The position numbers and the translations under genes were made by a program. From assembly GCA_020002185.1 (NCBI GenBank), contig CM034534.1, forward strand, positions 66,553,967 through 66,617,966: a stretch of DNA of 64,000 nt, given 5' to 3'. Below are positions 29,731 to 42,381 of this stretch, piece after piece; positions within the stretch are counted from its first letter, which is position 1, and each line of letters opens with the position of its first letter. Origin of the DNA: Paraescarpia echinospica. Its lineage: Eukaryota; Annelida; Polychaeta; Sabellida; Siboglinidae. The notes beneath the pieces are model-generated. The model did no database searches. It had not been told where the DNA came from and saw only the letters and a program-made list of their open reading frames with translations.

Positions 29731-30710
29731 ATAATGTTGTACATGAGATGATCAGACCAGCCATAAAAAGGCATTTGGGGGTTGAAGGGTAGCACAAAAC
29801 GCCCTCCCAATATCGCCATTTCATGACGCCATTGTAATGGTAACCCAGGCTAGTATATTGTGCCAATTGGTTGTCAATTGTTCGTTTTGTGCACATACCA
29901 TATATGATACACTAGGATGCTTATTTTCTTGTTCGATGTCAAATTAATAATAATTTTTGGCTTATAATACTTGTGTCGACATTCAGCAGGTGTTTGCACA
30001 ACTATACATGTTTCATTTCACATCCTGTCAAGTCCGTGCTTCTCATAACTGAATATTTCTTTGAGCCAACCCTTTTTTGAAGCGAGCCAGTTTTGCACGA
30101 ACCTAGATTTAAAGTTCAGATGCAAAGGTTGGATACACTATCTTGTATGCCAATAGTTATCGATTAATCTACACCCTCTTATAAATTTCCATTCAAGACT
30201 TCAAAATAACGTTGTACATGAGATGATCAGACCAGCCATAAAAAGGCATTTGGGGGTTGAAGGGTAGCACAAAACGCCCTCCACATATCGCAGGCGGTTA
30301 TGAAGAACTCAGAAAATGTCGCCATTTCATGACGCCATTGTAATGGTAACCCAGGCTAGTATATTGTGCCAATTGGTTATCAATTGTTCGTTTTGTGCAC
30401 ATACCATATAGAATACGCTAGGATGCTTATTTTCTTGTTCGATGTCAAATTAATAATAATGATTTGCTTGTAATACTTGTGTCGACATTCATCATGTGTT
30501 TGCACAACTATACAGGTTTCGTTTCATATCGTGTCAAGTCCGTGATTCTCATAACTGAATATTTCTTTGAGCCAACCCTTTTTTGAAGCGAGCCAGTTTT
30601 GCGCGAACCTAGATTTAAAGTTCAGATGCAAAGGTTGGATACACTATCTTGTATGCCAATAGTTATCTATTAATCTACACCCTCTTATAAATTCCCATTC
30701 AAGACTTAAA
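29731..30710. repeat. Tandem direct repeat, two units of about 476 and 500 bp
   Basis: Unit 1 (29731-30206) and unit 2 (30207-30710) both start aataa[t/c]gttgtacatgag and end near attcaagactt. Identity is high; unit 2 has an extra block of about 30 bp after aaaacgccctcc. A distant relative of the family, including the flank at 29590, is at about 40858-41080. Confidence 0.9.
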
Positions 30711-31009
30711 AACGTGGCTATGTCACTAACAACCCACCTCCAGTCTCTCCAAAACTCTCAAATTGCACCCCATTAAGGCTGGCCAAAACACCTTTAAGCT
30801 CTACAAAACTCTAAAATTGCACACCTTTGAGGCTAGCCAACAAAACTCCACTGATATTTTGGTTTGGTGTCAATATAGTCTTACAACAAGTAGAGTTGTG
30901 TCATCCTTCATCTGTTTGTTTGTTTGGTTGGTTGGTTGTCTGTTTATGCTGCACTTTGCATTTCTTAGTAACTATCTACAATGTAGGGCAAGGGCTAGAA
31001 CAGTTACGG

Positions 31010-31355
31010 CGACATAAAATGTCGGTGTTGAGCAGCCAAGTTGTGGAATGCGCTACCGGCTTACATTCGTGAAGCAATAACACTGGACACTTTCAAGAAG
31101 CTGCTAAAACACATTTGTTCCGGGCCCATTTTGGTGCTTAACTCTTTCAAGTCAGTTTTTTATGACATTTTTAAAACAGTATATATATATATTCATCTTT
31201 TTATATCCAGTCTTCTATAATATTTCATTTTTGTATCATGTTATCGTTTTTAAGGTTTGTTTTTACTGTCTATGATTATTATATTGATTGTGTACAGCGC
31301 TTTTAAGCAGGCTTTTATGTATGAATAGAGCGCTTTATTAATAATAATAAATAAT
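31010..31355 (+). mobile_element. 5'-truncated L2-type LINE 3' end
   Basis: Encodes the final RT residues (WNALPAYIREAITLDTFKKL, then LKTHLF), then a 3' region with tgtacagcgcttttaag and a terminal ATA/AAT trinucleotide tail, the usual L2/CR1-like ending. The insertion at 58739-60110 ends the same way. Confidence 0.8.
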
Positions 31356-31707
31356 AATGTTCCTGTTTGCATGTAGCGATGCGAGTGCGATCAGGTTAGT
31401 TGGTTTTTTATCATATACAAATATTAATTTGCCTATTGAAACTTGTTGGACGATTGTTGTACTGGTTAAACCGAACCAATCTTGAGAAGACGGTCGAAAG
31501 CCTCTAGAGAGTTTGATTAATGTTCGGGTAATTTATTCTGTTAAACAGAATTGTCATTTGCCATACGTAACAAAATTGCCTAGTGCGTATACAGTGAATT
31601 TAGCGCGCGGGCACGCACGCAAGCACGCATACACACAACTGTTTTTTTTATGTGTATATGTGCATAGATTTTATGACATATATATAGACTATAGAGGAAT
31701 GTAAAAT

Positions 31708-32017
31708 GAAGGTAAGTTCCCACATAGCGCACTCCATGGAAGACCTGTTCAATCGAGTACCATCTCAACTTCTTCGTGAACCATTCAGGCATCCTGCAAT
31801 TATTGCTCGAAGACGCATACTTAGACTTAGTTCCCTCACGGTTACTGTTTGTCTGCATGAATTTGTGCGATTCGTACACATAATATCTACCACTGTCTAT
31901 AAACAGGCACTCTTTATGCAGATAGTTAACTGTAGCAACAAAAAGTAAACGAACTTAAATGAACCCGGAATGTCTCTATTCAGAATCCGACGCTCTACTC
32001 GCTATGCCACCCAATCC
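31708..32017 (-). mobile_element. tRNA-derived SINE, minus strand, second copy
   Basis: Body shared with 24508-24740. The minus-strand head reads ggcatagcgagtagagcgtc (A-box-like), then a degenerate B-box (ccgggttcattt). Confidence 0.65.
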
Positions 32018-32226
32018 ATATATATAAGTTAATAAAAATAATACTTTGATACGTTCCCTTACTGTGGCAAGTTGTACCCGAGTTGTTTTGACAAGTCTCC
32101 AAGCTGCTGTCAATCACACTCCTGTTAATTAATTAAAACAGATGAATACTTCGACGTGTTCCCTCACGTTTGTCGTATGTCTGCGCATATTTCACTCGTG
32201 TCACGAACATTCCAGAGCATTTCAAG

Positions 32227-32280
32227 ATGAACGCTACGCTTCGGTGGGATGATTTCTGTGGCGAAGATGACGTCTTCTGG
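32227..32280 (+). CDS. ABCC copy 2 exon 1 (start codon)
   Basis: ATG followed by MNATLRWDDFCGEDDVFW and donor gtaagt, phase 0. The pattern (short N-terminus with a Cys, ending in F/LW before the first TMD0 helix) is that of ABCC1/ABCC3 exon 1. It joins in phase to exon 2 at 36057. Upstream in-frame context was not needed to choose this ATG. Confidence 0.75.
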
Positions 32281-33181
32281 GTAAGTGTGCCATATTTGTT
32301 ATTTTCATACGTATTCACGTGTCCTCGGTAGCGCGCAGAATTGATCTCCACGCGGACCAGACTGTTAGGCTGTGACTCCACGAAATGTTACCGATTTACC
32401 ACATATGTATGGGATGTTTAATTTTTCTTTAAGTGAAATTAACCTGACGGTGTTATTGTTATTTGGGAGCCGTTTCACTAAGACAAAGAACTCGTAAGGA
32501 AAACCATCATTTAAAAGAATCCCTTGCTACCTTCAAGGTTTTTTTTCAAAATGCAAAAAATCGCCGTGTGTGTCTCCGTCACACATCGGCGAAAGTGCTC
32601 CTGGTCTTGATAGTTTTAGTACAAAATGACCATGATCGGTTTTAGAGAAAAAAATCCACGTTATGAGCTCGTACGAATGTTATTGAAACGGTACTCTGGA
32701 AGTGGACCTATTCTGTAGCGTATTTGGGAGGTGCGTTATTGGACTACCCCTTTGGCTTTGGCAAATTTATACTAAATAGATGCTGTTATATAACTTATTG
32801 TATCACTACACCTAGTGTTTAGTAAGGCACAGATCGAAATCGCGAGTCCAGTATTATGCCGGTATGGTTGTACACTGAGTAAATATTGTGCGTTGGTGTT
32901 TGTTCATGCGGTTATATTTAAATTGTAGTTAAGCTATTGTTGGTTGCATTGCAATATGAAGATGTGCGTTCTCGTTCTATCTCCCTGTTTCTGTCTGTCT
33001 CTGTATCTGTTTGTATCTCTGTCTTTCTGTGTGTCAGTTCGTTCGTCCGTCCGTTCCCCACTCGCTCTCTCCTCCTCCTCCTCCCGTCCTCCCTTCCTCA
33101 CTCCCTCCCACCATCCCTCCCTCCCTCCGGCATACGGATACATCATGAAATTAATACAAATAGTGTCATAAATACATATAG

Positions 33182-34133
33182 TCCAAGAGCCAGCAATCAT
33201 TTATTTGCTTGAAATGACCAGGTGTTCGGTGGGTATTTCTGAATAGCCCTACACTTGGGATTCTCAAAACACCGCGTCTTAAGGTTCCCGAGCGGTGGAC
33301 TGACTTGCTAGGGGGTAATGAATGTCCGTAGGTGTGAATAATAAATGAAGGGGGTAGGGGTAAATAGTAGTCCATTTCATCAATATAATGTATTTGAATA
33401 CTCTTTCCAGTATTTTCTTTGGTATAATAACTAATATGTAATTACGGTGTAATGACATCAGTACGACGTCAAGTGTGTCTAATGCTATAAATTTCTCCAC
33501 ATTTTAGTTCGTAGTTCACTTAGGTGAAATCGTCTAACTTAGGAATTTCTACAAAAGTGTTTTTCAAGACATTTACAACGTACAAATGTGAAATCCACTT
33601 GTTTTCCACCTAGAAGTGGAAGCTTTCATGTAGGTTTTACTGATTTATTAAAACAAGCGTGATTAGTGGAATATGGAGGTGGGGTATATATTAGTCCACT
33701 TCATCAATAAATATCAGTCAAACTATAGCAAATGAGGTACCATTGGACAGATATTGAAGAATTATCCTTCGAAATATGTCATAATTATTAGGTAATGGTG
33801 ATGTAATGACGTCATATATGAACTATTATATATAAATCAGTTCACTTTTAATCCGTCGTTCAGATAGATAAAACCCTTCTACCTAGGAAATTTACGCAAC
33901 TATGTATTGATGATTAAGAAATATCCACGTACACCAGGGGCCGGTTCTATGAAGCGTACTTAAACTTACGCATTTCTTAGCGTCATGTGTTTGCATAAAC
34001 TCCTATTTTCGCTTATATTAAAAAATCACGTCATCTACCAAGATAATCATCTTAACGTTAAGAACGTTCTTAGCTGCTTCATGAAACCGGCCCCTGGTCA
34101 TTTCAAGCAAATAATTGACCGCTGGCTCTTGGA
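33182..34133. mobile_element. Unclassified element with about 41-bp terminal inverted repeats
   Basis: Left arm 33182-33222 (tccaagagccagcaatcatt...) is repeated inverted at 34093-34133 with a few differences. The interior contains two related direct modules (gtccatttcatcaatat near 33370 and gtccacttcatcaataa near 33695, each followed by gtaatgac[g/a]tca-like motifs). The right arm is split by a nested MITE. No coding capacity. Confidence 0.65.
33934..34097. mobile_element. 164-bp MITE with 22-bp terminal inverted repeats
   Basis: Ends ccaggggccggttctatgaa (33934 on) and its inverted partner finishing ttcatgaaaccggcccctgg (34097) match with one or two mismatches. It lies inside the right arm of the surrounding inverted-repeat element. 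Confidence 0.85.
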
Positions 34134-34139
34134 GTAATA

Positions 34140-36056
34140 GGCGGATGAATTTGTTCATGTGGATGTGTATGCGGCAAATTGAATCGTTCCGTGTAGTGAT
34201 TCGAATCGTATCCGCACAAGAATCGGATATGAAAATCCCAGAATAATTATTGGCGTCGCTACAGAGGTGTTTCCCATTCAGCGTGCCGTATCTGTACTTA
34301 TATAATCCTAGCTACGCGTGCATGTTCAAACAGAATCAATGTCATCGACAGACTTGATTTCGCCCATGTCAGACTGCCAGATCTAATGTCCACGATACGC
34401 TAAACGCGACACAGCAAAACAAATTAATTATATTACTTCACAATTCAGATATTCGCAAATATGCATTTTGCAAAACACACGCACTCACGCACGCTACGCC
34501 ATACAATAGGAATTAATTAGATGTAATCTGAAGACCTGTCGCAGTTATATGATATTACGAGATATATATCTTAGCTGAGTAAATATTTTGCTTTTAGAAA
34601 GCATATGATGGGGTGTTGCACGCGTACGCTGTGCTGTAGACTGAACTATATGTTCTTGTACAGGAAGGTTCACACATCAATACATTCTCATCTTGTCGAC
34701 GTATTTTTAGTCTATCCTCTTGGAAATCAACGAGGTGTCAACATCAAAATAAGTAAGAGCAAGTGCAAGTCCAGAAGCCTGCTACGTGAAACATTCGTGC
34801 GCATATTCTCAATTCAGGGGAAACCAGCCCCATCGGTTCAGGAAGATACGTGTCCGCATAAGATAAATGCGGTTTTACTTATTAGTATGCCATTAAAGTT
34901 GTCCATATATTGTCGCATCCACTTCGCACATATGTGCTGTCAACTGTCGTTCTCCACTGTCAAGGACGGAACACTTAACAACGTCCATGTGAAGTGATTG
35001 ACACGAAACTGGATGAAAAACCCTTATGTTTGATACGTAATTATGAAACCAAGGTCAACAGTTCAGAGGACAGAAACCACTTGGTATAGTACATAAGTCC
35101 TGTATTAAAATACCGTTGCCTTATATACCTTCTACCAGCCACTACGACAAACTTCGCTATAGACAAATATATGAAGACCTGCGATGAAGTTGGAATTTAT
35201 ACACACGTATTATGTAGGCGGTAACCAAGAGCCAATAAAAATGTTGACCACCTGACTTGTCTCGGGTCCACTACTAGAGCTTTCCATTCCCTAGAAAGCT
35301 AACTAAACAGTTAGTTAGGAATCTTATCCGTATTCGGTCGATTTTCTCAACTGATCTGGACAAACATTATAGTACCTCACTGTTCGCATCATGTGTTGCG
35401 TAAACGAATCATACGTACATAAGATACTACGCCATAGCAGTGCGACGTGGAAAACCTACACCGTGCACGAGAAGACAATAGCCATGTGCGATGCGTGAAA
35501 ACAATATTAGGCCTGCGCCAGAAAGGTAAAGTCGCAAAAACGAGTACGTTCTCCGGGTCATACAAGGACTGCCCAGATCTCCGCTGTGGACATCTGCGCG
35601 GGGGGGGGGGTAACATACTACCAAAATCAGTCTTCTTTTGACGGGGTGTAAAATGCAAAACAAATCGTATCGAAGCTGACAGGCAAGTCGATGATGACAC
35701 TGTACACCACATATTCAACACCCTAAGCTTACCGTTCGCGAGTACACATGACAAAGTATCTGCGACGTTACGTGTACTTCTCTTGAAAGAACGTCGTCTT
35801 CAGGTTACACGTGTGAAGTTCATTCGCTGCAACAATTGGCTTTGGCCATGGACTTATTATGACCGGTGTGTTATCTCGCGCTCGTTTCATAGGCATACTG
35901 ATGTAATTACGCACGCACGCACGCACGCACACACACACATTTACACGCATACACACACCACCACACAAACACTCGCTCGGACGCACACATATACACACAT
36001 ACACACACGCAAACGAACAAACACTTCGCTTTATGGCCACATTGTTTCCGCTCCAG
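34140..36056. other. ABCC copy 2 intron 1, remainder
   Basis: No gene supported. Contains a run of ten G at about 35599 and an AC/GC microsatellite at about 35908-36020 just before exon 2. Short ORFs on both strands show no recognisable domain. Confidence 0.5.
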
Positions 36057-36242
36057 AGCTACCAGTTGAGTGTCAACTCATCCACACCGGATGTGACGCG
36101 ATGTTTCCGGAACACGGCCCTCGTGTGTATGTCGAGCGGCCTCCTCTGGTTGTGCGCTCCTCTCTACTCGCTCTACCTTCGACAGAAGCCCACCACCAAG
36201 CGGCGTTTCAGTCGCAACAGCAAGTTAACTATTGCAAAAATG
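36057..36242 (+). CDS. ABCC copy 2 exon 2 (TMD0)
   Basis: Acceptor ccgctccag. Encodes SYQLSVNSSTPDVTRCFRNT, aligning with the human NTSNPDFTKCFQNT block, then the first TMD0 helix (LLWLCAPLYSLYL). It reads 62 codons to ...TIAKM and is followed by gcaagt, so a second GC donor must be used to keep phase. Confidence 0.85.
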
Positions 36243-36699
36243 GCAAGTCCATTTGGAAGCGGAAGAGGCGTAGATCGTTGAATGTAGCTACATTGTATTC
36301 TAAGCGTTAAAGTTATGCCACGAACACTGTGTTAAACCCGAGCGTAACTGTTCGTTACACAATATATACCGTATACCGCCATTAGACAAATGTTGCGTTC
36401 ACGCAGACTTAGTCGAATTATAAGACGTTGGGTAAACTAATGATTTACATATCAATTAATGTGAGTTAGTGCCGCTTCTCTCCTCTATGCCAATAAAGCT
36501 TAAATCTCCAATAATTCTGGAGAGTTCGTACGAACTAAATTCCCATTTCCGGTTGCGCATGAGTACAAGTTCGTATGGCAGTATAGAAATATCAATGTAT
36601 TCCGCGTTGACGAAAACGAATATTTTATTTTTTTATTCTGCTGGTATTTATTATGTTTGCCACATGACCTACGTGGCAAACAGGAAGGAGAATGAGGAA

Positions 36700-39260
36700 G
36701 ATTAAACTCGTAAAACTGAATGTTGGGAGCGTGACAGGAAGAAATGGAGAAGTAGTACAATTGATGCTAAAAAAGAATCTGAAAGTATTGTGCGTAGAGG
36801 ACACAAAATGATGGAAGGGGAGCAAAGCAAGGGAGATCGGTGGCGGATACAATATGTATTACCATGGAGAAGTTGAGACGAAGAATGGAGTAGGAATTGC
36901 ATTATATGAAGGTCTGAAAGACAGAGTACTAGCAGTGGAGCGACCGTGCGATAGAGTGATGAGAGTGAAACTAAAGATCGAAGAAGAAGTGTGGAATGTT
37001 ATCAGTTGCTATGCACCATAAACTGGTTGCACAAAAGAGGAAAATGAGGAATTCTGGGAGCACATAGATGGTGAGATGCAAGCTGTACCAAGTTGCGAGA
37101 GAATGGTGGCGGCAAGAGACCTAAATGGACTGTCGGAAGAGATCGGACAGGATATAATGACGTACACGGAGGACACGGAATAAGGGTAGCAAACGAGAGG
37201 AAGGCATAAAGATACTAGACTTTGCTACACCAAACCAGCTGAGGATACTGAATACAGTTTACAAGAAGAGAAGGAACCACCTTGTAACCTATAACAGCGG
37301 GGGACGAGAAACCCAAATTGACTATATCATGGTGAGGAAAGAGCATGCTAAGGAATCAAAGAACTGTAAAGTACTACCATCAGAGGCCATCACCACGCAA
37401 CACAGGGTACTAGTTTCTGAACTGGAGGTGAAGAAAACAAGACAGAGGAGAACAGTGGGAATGAAACAGATCAGATGATAGAAGCTAAAAGAGGAAGAAG
37501 TGAGAGAGAACTTCAGGAGAAATATAGTGGAGAGGCTATCAGATAAAGAACGTGGAAGAATGGTGGGAAGAAACTGCGGAGCAGATCAGGAAGTGTGGGG
37601 AGGAAGTATATGGGAGGTCAACGGGAAGAAGAAGCCCGTAGTAGAAAGCTGGTGGTGGAATGTTAACACTGAGAATGCAGCTAAAGAAAAGAAAGACAGA
37701 CTGAAGAAATAGAAAGGAACATGAGCAGAGATAGACGGGGCAAAGTTCAAGAGAGCGAAAGCAACTGCTAAGAAGGCGGTGGCAAGAGTGAGAGAAGAAG
37801 CAGTAGAGAGATTGTACGACAACCTAGAAACTAGTGATGGTCAGAAGGACATCTATACAATAGCATCAGCTAGGGACCGTGCAGGAAAGGACATAGACCA
37901 GATACGTACAGTCAAAAGTGCAACGGGAGAAGTATTGATGGAAGACGATGACATCAAAGAGAGATGGGACCAATAATTTAACTGGCTGATGAACGAGGAA
38001 AACCCGAGAGTAGAAACCGAGGAGAGGGATGTGAATCGACGAATGGTAAGGAATATCAATGTCGAAGAAACAGAGAAAGCACTCAGAAGGATGAAAAGTG
38101 GGAAGACTGTAGAAGCAGATGAAATACCAGCTGAAGCTTGGAAATGTATGGGCAACTTTGGAGTAAAGTTATTATGTAGACTATTCAACTGTGTCATGAC
38201 TTCAGAACACATGCCATCGGTTTGGCGACAGAGCATACTGATCCCAATCTTCAAGGGAAAAGGTGACATTCAGGAGTGTAAGAACTACCGGGGGATCAAA
38301 CTCCTGACGCACACCTTTACGATGTGGGAGAGAGTCATAGACAAGAGGATGAGAGAATGCACAGACATGCATGAAAGTCAGCTTGGGTTTATGCCAGGCA
38401 GGAGTACCACATATGCGCTTTTCATTCTCAAACAAACAATAGAGAAACACAAGGAGGGACAGAAAGACATCATAGTGGTATTTATCGACTTGGAGAAAGC
38501 ATATGATCGCATACCAAGGGAGGAGATATGGAGAAGGATGTAGACATGACAGAGTACGTGGAGAAGTGGAGGAAGGCACTGGAAGAGAGAGGAATAAGGG
38601 TTAGTCGACCGAAAACCCAATTCATGGACTTCAGGTTCGAATGGAATGAGAAGATAGAAAGACCAACTGCAAAGATACGAGGAGACGAGCTAAACAAAAG
38701 TGACACAATTCAAATATCTAGGATCAGTCGTGAAAAAGAAAGGAGGCATGGAAACGGAGATCAAACAGAGAGTGAGTGCATCTTGGAGAAATTGGAAGAA
38801 ATGCAGTGGAGTGGTGTGCGACAGGAGGATGCCAGTGAAATTGAGGGGGAAGATCTATAAGACAGTAGTCAGGCCATCAATGATGTACGGGGCAGATACC
38901 TTGGCAACAACGAAAGGACAAGAAGCAAGGATAGAGATGAACGAGAGTGACATAAGCATCCAAAAAGATAACAGAGAAACGACTGGAATGGTATGAGCAT
39001 GTGATGACAAGGGAAGAGGAGCACATAGAGAGAAGAGTGCGAAATGCAGTGATATCAGGAAGAAGAAGGAGAGGACGACCGAAGACCAGATGGAAAGACA
39101 CATGCAGAAGAAACATGGAAATCGTGGGTCTGAGTGCAGATGTGGTGATGGACAGGGCGACATGAAGAAAGAAAATTACCAGCCATACCGACGACCCCAG
39201 ATGACGGTAAAAGTCAGAGAAGAAGAAAAAAACCTATGTAGGAAATTATGTTATTATGCG
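36700..39260 (+). mobile_element. LINE with endonuclease and RT, decayed (copy 2 intron 2)
   Basis: Endonuclease pieces: LKVLCVEDTK, GGGYNMYYHGEVETKNGVGI, NVISCYAP. RT pieces: LRRMKSGKTVEADEIPAEAW, NYRGIKLLTHTF, QLGFMPGRST and VFIDLEKAYDRIPREEIW. The YADD-bearing palm section is missing after 38543, then RPKTQFMDF and the C-terminal FKYLGSVVKKKGG follow. Frames change many times. The type is the common invertebrate endonuclease/RT LINE often labelled RTE-like. Confidence 0.88.
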
Positions 39261-39442
39261 CATAAACAATGTAGTCCATAATTGTGCAGAATATTCTGAA
39301 TTCTACGTGTAACAAAATAATCAAATTCAATCAAGTTTACAAATGCTGCCTCCACGGTGTTATTACAGTTGCAAACACACCTTTAACATTGTTTAACCGC
39401 AGGTGAAATATTTATTGTTTGTTTGCGGATTAATATTTTCAG

Positions 39443-39560
39443 CTCGCCTGTGTTGCACTTTGCGGTACGGCCGTCGTTGATCTCACTCTCACAGTGGTAG
39501 ACGATGTCACACTAGATACCCGCGCTGTACACCAGAGCCGCCGTACACGTGTTGACGTGG
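39443..39560 (+). pseudogene. ABCC copy 2 exon 3 (TMD0), frameshifted
   Basis: Acceptor attttcag, donor gtaagt. The first half in phase 0 reads LACVALCGTAVVDLTLTV, matching the second TMD0 helix (human ...FLLWIVCWADLFYS). The last half matches only one frame over (ALYTRAAVHVLTW), which is the one that joins exon 4. The exon is 118 bp where a multiple of three is required, implying +1 (or -2). Confidence 0.65.
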
Positions 39561-40570
39561 GTAAGTCCATTCGTTGTTAAATTTACTGTGTTTATTAGTA
39601 AGAATATAGTTTAATATTTATATAGTTTGTGTACTTATTTGTTAAGAATTAATTGCTTAATGGTTTCCTTTTCAGCATTGTGATTCCAGTTCTTATTAAC
39701 ATGTCCAACGTCTCCAAATACATGTAGAAACCTTCTACTATCTTCTCAAGACAAGGTTGTGTGTCTTGGAAAATAAATATATTACAATACAGGGAGCCAG
39801 TATGTTCCTCTACCTGGAAATAGCCAACTTAGCTATTCGTAAAAGTAAATCTGCGGTGTTGAACATAGACAAATTGAAAATCGTTTCGGGCCGAGTTAAC
39901 CGCCTTATTATGGTTGACTCCGCCCGACTCGACCGTATTGCCAATAAAGCTTGTTTAGAAATTCGATGTTTTGTTTACTATTTGAATATGCTCTGGTATG
40001 GGGTCGTACCTTCCAAATTGCGAACGTTACTAAGCACGCATTTGGCGGGCATTGAACTTTCAACATAGTTATTATAGTCTTAAGAACATTATTAATTAAT
40101 AATTGAAAAACTAGGAACAGACTGCCTCATTTTAAGACTTTCAGCTTCTGTGAGCAAATTTAGGCATTATAGTCAATTATCTTACATGTTCTAGTTTTGC
40201 AACACGCTATTACGATATGGCCGCACAACGTCACAGCGTTCCAAAATACATAAAGCATTACGAACGGGCAAACGTGGGTTGGTCGTCGCGACATATCCCG
40301 GGGAAAATAAATCGTGACAGTGGCGCCACATATCGATACAAAAACCAGAGAGTATGGTGGGTAATATATTGGCAACCATGTCGTTGAATCCGGCGACTAT
40401 TGACATTGATTTGGGAAACCATTTTTGGCTGTTCTAAATTGCAAGTTCAAAATCGCAAATGGTGGTGTGCGGTGGTTGGAATAAGTGAGAAACGCTATTT
40501 CCTTTTTTCTGAGGCCACCCCTTAAAAGTTTGCGTTTCTTCTCACAAATAACCGGTTACCTCCCCTGAAG
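39561..40570. other. ABCC copy 2 intron 3
   Basis: AT-rich, no recognised element. The 103-codon ORF at 39757-40068 matches no family I know and has no coding support. Confidence 0.4.
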
Positions 40571-40708
40571 GCGATGGCGATGGCGTTCATCTCCTTGGAG
40601 TTCCACAAAAGCGTGCACTCGTCTGGCGTCCTCTGGATCTTCTGGTTCACACAAGTCACCTTTGACCTTGTGGCACTCCGGTCGCACGTGCTGCGGATGT
40701 CCAATGAC
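40571..40708 (+). CDS. ABCC copy 2 exon 4 (TMD0)
   Basis: 46 codons between tcccctgaag and gtacgt. FISLEFHKSVHSSGVLWIFW aligns to human ABCC1 LIQLERRKGVQSSGIM. An in-frame tga lies directly upstream, which fixes the acceptor. Confidence 0.88.
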
Positions 40709-40857
40709 GTACGTGTATCGCTTGACCTACTTTCGTATGTGACCAAATGCTGTAGCTCCAAACCAGTCTCGCTTAACCGACTTTCGGGCGTTTAGTTTTT
40801 AAAGCATAATATATTAACTGATACAAAAGTACTGTTATTAAATGTTGTGTATTTTAA

Positions 40858-41080
40858 AGTTAGCGCGAGAGCCAATCAGCATCTCTACCCGAATTCAGGG
40901 TAAACCGGCACCACTAACGAACGGTCATAAGTAATTAACGTTCTAGACTAAATGGGGAGTGCTGCCACTTCATGGCGCCTGGATAATCTAGGCTAGCTCC
41001 AAATATGCATTGACTTGATAGTTGAGTGCCCGATGGTTGCATTTGTTTTTCATCTCAGAACGTGATAAACGTCGGACATC
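40858..41080. repeat. Dispersed repeat related to 29590-29890
   Basis: gagagccaatcagcatctct...gaattcagggtaaaccgg matches gagagccaaccacgatctct...gaattctgggtaagcctg at 29595, and tcatggcgcc...ctaggctag matches 29820. A diverged member of the same repeat family. Confidence 0.6.
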
Positions 41081-41439
41081 TTATGTTCTAACCGTTGTTA
41101 TCTAAAAACTAGTGGACCCGACGCATAACAATCTGCTAAAATTGTATTTGATGCCGAATATATTTCAACTCAGAAGAAACACTTTTCGCATAAATTGTGA
41201 TAACTTGATTGTCGGGTAATTGTGGTTTTGTAGTTATTTAGTTTACTAGTGGAAACTAATTATGATAAAGCTGCTATATTTTCAGAACAACATTAAGCTA
41301 AGTTTGTGCATATAATTCAGGCGAAACGAATCGCCTCCCATGATTTACGCGGAAACAAGAAACTGTTATCGATAAAACAGACTTGGTAAGAAAGAAGTTG
41401 TTTGGACTATCAGTTTTGTTTGTAAATTGTAAAATGCTC

Positions 41440-41535
41440 GTCACTCACACGCACACGCACACTCAAACGCACAAACACGCATGCACGCACAGCCATGAAC
41501 ACACGCACGCACGAACGTGCGCGCGCGCACACACT
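41440..41535. repeat. AC/GC microsatellite before exon 5
   Basis: Impure CA repeat with a cgcgcgcg core, ending about 30 bases before the exon 5 acceptor. Confidence 0.9.
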
Positions 41536-41565
41536 CTCTCAAACGCATTCTTCCTTCCATTTTAG

Positions 41566-41736
41566 GGAAAGTTTGTCGAGGAGCGAGGCTTCATCCTCCT
41601 GTGTGTTACGCTGCCACTGAGCGGTTTGCAGTTGGTGCTCGCGTCCTTCGTGGACAGAGCAGCTCTGACGAGACCAGCCACGAGACCAATGACGTTAGTG
41701 CCGTTGATGGACAAGCCGTCAGACAACATACACGTT
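41566..41736 (+). CDS. ABCC copy 2 exon 5 (last TMD0 helix)
   Basis: Acceptor ccattttag, donor gtaagc, 57 codons. GKFVEERGFILLCVTLPLSG then LQLVLASFVDRAAL corresponds to human [20 protein letters not shown]. Confidence 0.88.
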
Positions 41737-42381
41737 GTAAGCATCGAGCACCATCGCTTCTAGTGTAAATCCTTATCTGTGTCCAATATAAAAAGCATTA
41801 CCAACTGATTTAGTGACATACTTGGACGTTATACAATAATTAGTTTATTAGTTGCCATAGTTAATAAAGTTGATCGTTGCTATAAATGCGTGTGATTTTC
41901 AGTATTCCAGATGCAGTGTTGCGATATTGTTTGACATCTGCTTCTATTTTGTTTTTCTTATTATTTTATGTGTTTTTGGAACAAGTTCGTAACAGTGTCG
42001 AACGTCATACTTGTGCATCTGTATATTTACAAATACAGTAATAATACTAAATATATTTTTATGTTTGCCTGTCTGTCTGGCAGTCTGTCTGTCTCTTTGC
42101 GTGGCTGTATACTGTATGTGCCTCTATGTATTTTTCTATGTATGTTTCTATGTTTTGGACGTACATTCAGTGACTCATTCCATGATTCAGCTAGTAGAAT
42201 ATCCATCCAACCATCCAACCAACTCTTCGTTGATATGTCCACATGCCCACACCCGTCCATTCATCTACACATCTGTGCGTCTTTTCATCTGTTCATCCAT
42301 CCAACCATTTATCCATCTACCCGTCCGTTCATCTATCACTCAATGATGTATGTAATATTAGTCATGACGTTTGTCTTTCAG

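Noticed and set aside
35389..35754. 121-codon minus-strand ORF in intron 1
   Set aside because: No recognisable domain, spans a G10 run, and overlaps other equally unsupported ORFs.
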